From: Patiria miniata
Taxonomy: Eukaryota; Echinodermata; Asteroidea; Valvatida; Asterinidae
Length of the DNA stretch: 64,000 nucleotides
Direction: 5' to 3'
NCBI RefSeq assembly: GCF_015706575.1
Contig: NW_024037050.1
Location: 5,766,001-5,830,000, forward strand
Made by a program: the position numbers and the translations under genes. The notes beneath the pieces are model-generated. The model did no database searches. It was not told where the DNA came from and saw only the letters and a list, made by a program, of their open reading frames with translations. Position 1 is the stretch's first letter. Each line of letters opens with the position of its first letter. Positions 60,358 to 64,000 of this stretch are shown piece by piece.

Positions 60358-60362
60358 TTTTT

Positions 60363-60666
60363 AGCTGTTTCGGTTACACACCGAAACAGCTCTTGTTTTC
60401 GTTAAGATTTTTTTTTTTCTTTTTTCTTTTTTCTTTTTTTTGTTAGCTGTTTCGGTGACCCACCGAAACAGCTCTTGTTTTCGTTAAGATTTTTTTTAGC
60501 TGTTTCGGTATACACACCGAAACAGCTCTTGTTTTCGTTAAGATTTTTTTAGCTGTTTCGGTGACACACCGAAACAGCTCTTGTTTTCGTTAAGATTTTT
60601 TTTTTCCTTTTTAGCTGTTTCGGTTACAACCGAAACAGCTCTTGTTTTCGTTAAAGTTTTTTTTTT
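60363..60666 (+). repeat. five serial 5' hairpin modules (AGCTGTTTCGG type)
   Basis: AGCTGTTTCGG ... CCGAAACAGCT, then CTTGTTTTCGTTAAGA (AAAG in the last) and a T run, starting at 60,363, 60,445, 60,498, 60,551 and 60,613. Loops differ (TTACACA, TGACCCA, TATACACA, TGACACA, TTACAA), stems do not. They look like five 5' ends without bodies. Confidence 0.75.
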
Positions 60667-62054
60667 AGCTGTTCCCAATTTCAATTGGGAACAGCTATTG
60701 TTTTCGTTAAAGTTTTTTTTTTTCCTTTTTTTTTTTCTTCTTTTTCTTTTTCCACTTTTCCCCATAGGTTTTGTACACGTTTTTATTCTACAAGCCACTT
60801 TGGCAATTATTTTAAATCCGATCAACTTTAAACTCAGCATAGTTATTAACCATCATCTAAGGATGTGTCCCGAAACGTTTCGTCATGCTGACGTCATCAC
60901 GTGATTTATTATAGAATTTTGAATATTTAATTTTCCCCATAGACTTTGTACACAGAAATTTTAAATAAAATGTCAATTTTCAGGGGGTATTTTCGACTCT
61001 TTGCCAGTTATTCATTTACACCAATCCTTGTCCAAGCAAAGACCCTTATTCAAACAACATTGTGTAATGATGACGTCATAATGACGTCATCCGGTGTATA
61101 TTTATAGGCAATTAAATTGTGACACTTTTCATAATTAAAAATGTATAAGAAATCAACCGTACGCGTCCGCAGCATTCTGTTGCCGGCAAGTGGTAGAGTA
61201 GGTTGAGGTCTTTATTTCATTTAGTGTGCGTGAAATCACGTGACCCTTGCTTCCGGTCGAAAAACGCCCAAACCGGAAGTGGCTTATTATTTAAAAGTGG
61301 TAATAGATATGAACTTGCTTTTAACGGTGTTAGTCTCTTGGCTGATAGTATTCTTCAAATCATATACCGATGACGTCATGCAATCTTCTAGCGCCCTCTA
61401 GCGACAGGTTGAAAATTTGCAAAAATGTATTTTGAATAGATGTCTGTGGCGAAGTCAGTCGGAATCGCATAAATATTGGTGTATATGATGACCGTGACCC
61501 ACTTAAGACGTGTGCGAAGTTTAAGGTGTATGACGTCATCAAACCGGAAGTTATAATGAAAAGACCCTTTTTCCTTAGAAAATTCCTGAAAAATCAACCA
61601 TGGCAGTTTTTATATTAGTTTTTACTTTAATTGTCGATTTAAGGGTAGGTCTAAAACATTTAAAAGCTTTGAGGCAATAAACAAACTCGGACATGCCCTA
61701 CGCACGCTTATAACTTCAGGTTGACAATACCTCTGCTTTAAAACATGCACAGTGTGTCCACAATGTACATGTACATGCACGTACGTTGTACATGTCGTAT
61801 GTCAGTCAGCCCGCAGCGCACGTGTTGCTGAGGTCAAATCCTGTCCACAGTGACCGTTTTAGCCGATTTTCGGCTAACTTTGACAAATTTTATGTTCATA
61901 GACAGGGACGTATTTTGATAAAAACAAATCATAATGCGGAAAAGCCCTATGTTCTGTTGCAAACAGACATAGATCTCTACTTGAATGTCTATGGGTCCAA
62001 CAGATATTCAATATTGGGAACAGCTCTGTGGTTGTTCACAACCACAATTTCTAG
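60667..62054 (+). mobile_element. putative Helitron-like element, 1,388 bp, copy 1
   Basis: AGCTGTTCCC hairpin at the 5' end, T/C microsatellite, unique body, 3' hairpin TGTGGTTGTTCACAACCACA (62,027-62,046), four bases, CTAG, T. Exactly the same length as the next copy, but followed by a different spacer (14 bases of T/C). Confidence 0.6.
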
Positions 62055-62068
62055 TTTTTCCTTTTTTT

Positions 62069-63456
62069 AGCTGTTCCCAATTTCAATTGGGAACAGCTAT
62101 TGTTTTCGTTAAAGTTTTTTTTTTTCCTTTTTTTTTTCTTCTTTTTCTTTTTCCACTTTTCCCCATAGGTTTTGTACACGTTTTTATTCTACAAGCCACT
62201 TTGGCAATTATTTTAAATCCGATCAACTTTAAACTCAGCATAGTTATTAACCATCATCTAAGGATGTGTCCCGAAACGTTTCGTCATGCTGACGTCATCA
62301 CGTGATTTATTATAGAATTTTGAATATTTAATTTTCCCCATAGACTTTGTACACAGAAATTTTAAAAAAAATGTCAATTTTCAGGGGGTATTTTCGACTC
62401 TTTGCCAGTTATTCATTTACACCAATCTTTGTCCAAGCAAAGACCCTTATTCAAACAACATTGTGTAATGATGACGTCATAATGACGTCATCCGGTGTAT
62501 ATTTATAGGCAATTAAATTGTGACACTTTTAATAATTAAAAATGTATAAGAAATCAACCGTACGCGTCCGCAGCATTCTGTTGCCGGCAAGTGGTAGAGT
62601 AGGTTGAGGTCTTTATTTCATTCAGTGTGCGTGAAATCACGTGACCCTTGCTTCCGGTCGAAAAAGGCCAAAACCGGAAGTGGCTTATTATTTAAAAGTG
62701 GTAATAGATATGAACTTGCTTTTAACGGTGTTAGTCTCTTGGCTGATAGTATTCTTCAAATCATATACCGATGACGTCATGCAATCTTCTAGCGCCCTCT
62801 AGCGACAGGTTGAAAATTTGCAAAAATGTATTTTGAATAGATGTCTGTGGCGAAGTTAGTCGGAATCGCATAAATATTGGTGTATATGATGACCGTGACC
62901 CACTTAAGACGTGTGCGAAGTTTAAGGTGTATGACGTCATCAAACCGGAAGTTATAATGAAAAGACCCTTTTTCCTTAGAAAATTCCTGAAAAATCAACC
63001 ATGGCAGTTTTTATATTAGTTTTTACTTTAATTGTCGATTTAAGGGTAGGTCTAAAACATTTGAAAGCTTTGAGGCAATAAACAAACTCGGACATGCCCT
63101 ACGCACGCTTATAACTTCAGGTTGACAATACCTCTGCTTTAAAACATGCACAGTGTCTCCACAATGTACATGTACATGCACGTACGTTGTACATATCGTA
63201 TGTCAGTCAGCCCGCAGCGCACGTGTTGCTGAGGTCAAATCCTGTCCACAGTGACCGTTTTAGCCGATTTTCGGCTAACTTTGACAAATTTTATGTTCAT
63301 AGTCAGGGACGTATTATTGATAAAAACAAATCATAATGCGGAAAAGCCCTATGTTCTGTTGCAAACAGACATAGATCTCTACTTATATGTCTATTGGTTC
63401 AACAGACATTCAATATTGGGAACAGCTCTGTGGTTGTTCACAACCACAATTTCTAG
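62069..63456 (+). mobile_element. putative Helitron-like element, 1,388 bp, copy 2
   Basis: Near-identical to copy 1, same 5' and 3' hairpins (3' hairpin 63,429-63,448), CTAG at 63,453-63,456, followed by only TT before the next copy. Short frames inside (for example the Phe-rich ones near 62,100) are by-products of the T-rich tract. Confidence 0.6.
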
Positions 63457-63458
63457 TT

Positions 63459-64000
63459 AGCTGTTCCCAATTTCAATTGGGAACAGCTATTGTTTTCGTT
63501 AAAGTTTTTTTTTTTCCTTTTTTTTTTTCTTCTTTTTCTTTTTCCACTTTTCCCCATAGGTTTTGTACACGTTTTTATTCTACAAGCCACTTTGGCAATT
63601 ATTTTAAATCCGATCAACTTTAAACTCAGCATAGTTATTAACCATCATCTAAGGATGTGTCCCGAAACGTTTCGTCATGCTGACGTCATCACGTGATTTA
63701 TTATAGAATTTTGAATATTTAATTTTCCCCATAGACTTTGTACACAGAAATTTTAAATAAAATGTCAATTTTCAGGGGGTATTTTCGACTCTTTGCCAGT
63801 TATTCATTTACACCAATCCTTGTCCAAGCAAAGACCCTTATTCAAACAACATTGTGTAATGATGACGTCATAATGACGTCATCCGGTGTATATTTATAGG
63901 CAATTAAATTGTGACACTTTTCATAATTAAAAATGTATAAGAAATCAACCGTACGCGTCCGCAGCATTCTGTTGCCGGCAAGTGGTAGAGTAGGTTGAGG
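63459..64000 (+). mobile_element. putative Helitron-like element, copy 3, cut by window end
   Basis: Starts at the AGCTGTTCCC hairpin and follows copies 1 and 2 to the end of the window. The array therefore continues to the right. Confidence 0.6.

Noticed and set aside
60581..60904. Phe/Leu-rich frames repeated at 61,985-62,305 and 63,490-63,696
   Set aside because: They arise from the T-rich tract of each repeated element and are not preceded by a plausible start.
61360..61597. Identical short frames in successive elements (also 62,761-62,998)
   Set aside because: Recurrence follows from the repeat itself; the frames are 60-69 codons with no recognisable domain.

Overview
The window is nuclear DNA from an animal, AT-rich and dense in repeats. 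It carries intron-containing genes, many short inverted-repeat (MITE-like) transposons, and SRCR/EGF/PAN ectodomain genes of the kind that are expanded in echinoderms, hemichordates and cephalochordates. An ISL2EU-type DNA transposon and degenerate CCCTAA telomere-like motifs also fit a marine invertebrate deuterostome. An echinoderm is my best guess; I cannot name a species.

Layout. (1) 1-666: the 3' half of an intronless class A GPCR, cut by the window edge. (2) 667-21,200: non-coding, holding several MITEs, a possible Penelope-like tail, microsatellites, a tRNA-derived SINE fragment and members of several dispersed repeat families (called A to D here). (3) 21,298-22,386 (minus): a complete intronless class A GPCR, paralogous to the first and convergent with it. 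(4) 22,400-28,600: non-coding, with MITEs and small tandem repeats. (5) 28,610-43,362 (minus): a secreted or extracellular multidomain gene. I reconstruct ten exons with consistent splice phases: signal peptide plus PAN/apple-like domain, a Thr-rich linker, six EGF domains and two SRCR domains, 568 residues. Two of its EGF exons have been duplicated as a ~1.32 kb block. Its 7.3 kb first intron holds a mariner-like element with a second inverted-repeat element, containing a tRNA-like sequence, nested inside. (6) About 43,713-51,146: a 7.4 kb ISL2EU-type transposon with a THAP/DDE transposase (plus, two frame breaks) and a convergent SWIM/YqaJ-nuclease/PHD gene (minus, open). (7) 51,150-54,950: non-coding, with a non-LTR reverse-transcriptase tail and a pogo/mariner-type MITE. 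(8) 54,992-56,493 (minus): two SRCR exons paralogous to the end of the gene in (5), with the upstream part missing. (9) 56,658-64,000: head-to-tail elements that end in a hairpin followed by CTAG and start with an AGCTG hairpin. I interpret them as non-autonomous Helitron/Helentron-like rolling-circle elements. They are loaded with paired TGACGTCA sites 11 bp apart.

The host genes do not form an operon or an obvious pathway. The GPCR pair and the SRCR pair each look like local gene duplication. The rest of the window is mostly mobile DNA. The strongest candidates for something not yet described are the hairpin/CTAG arrays on the right and the reconstructed PAN-EGF-SRCR gene.
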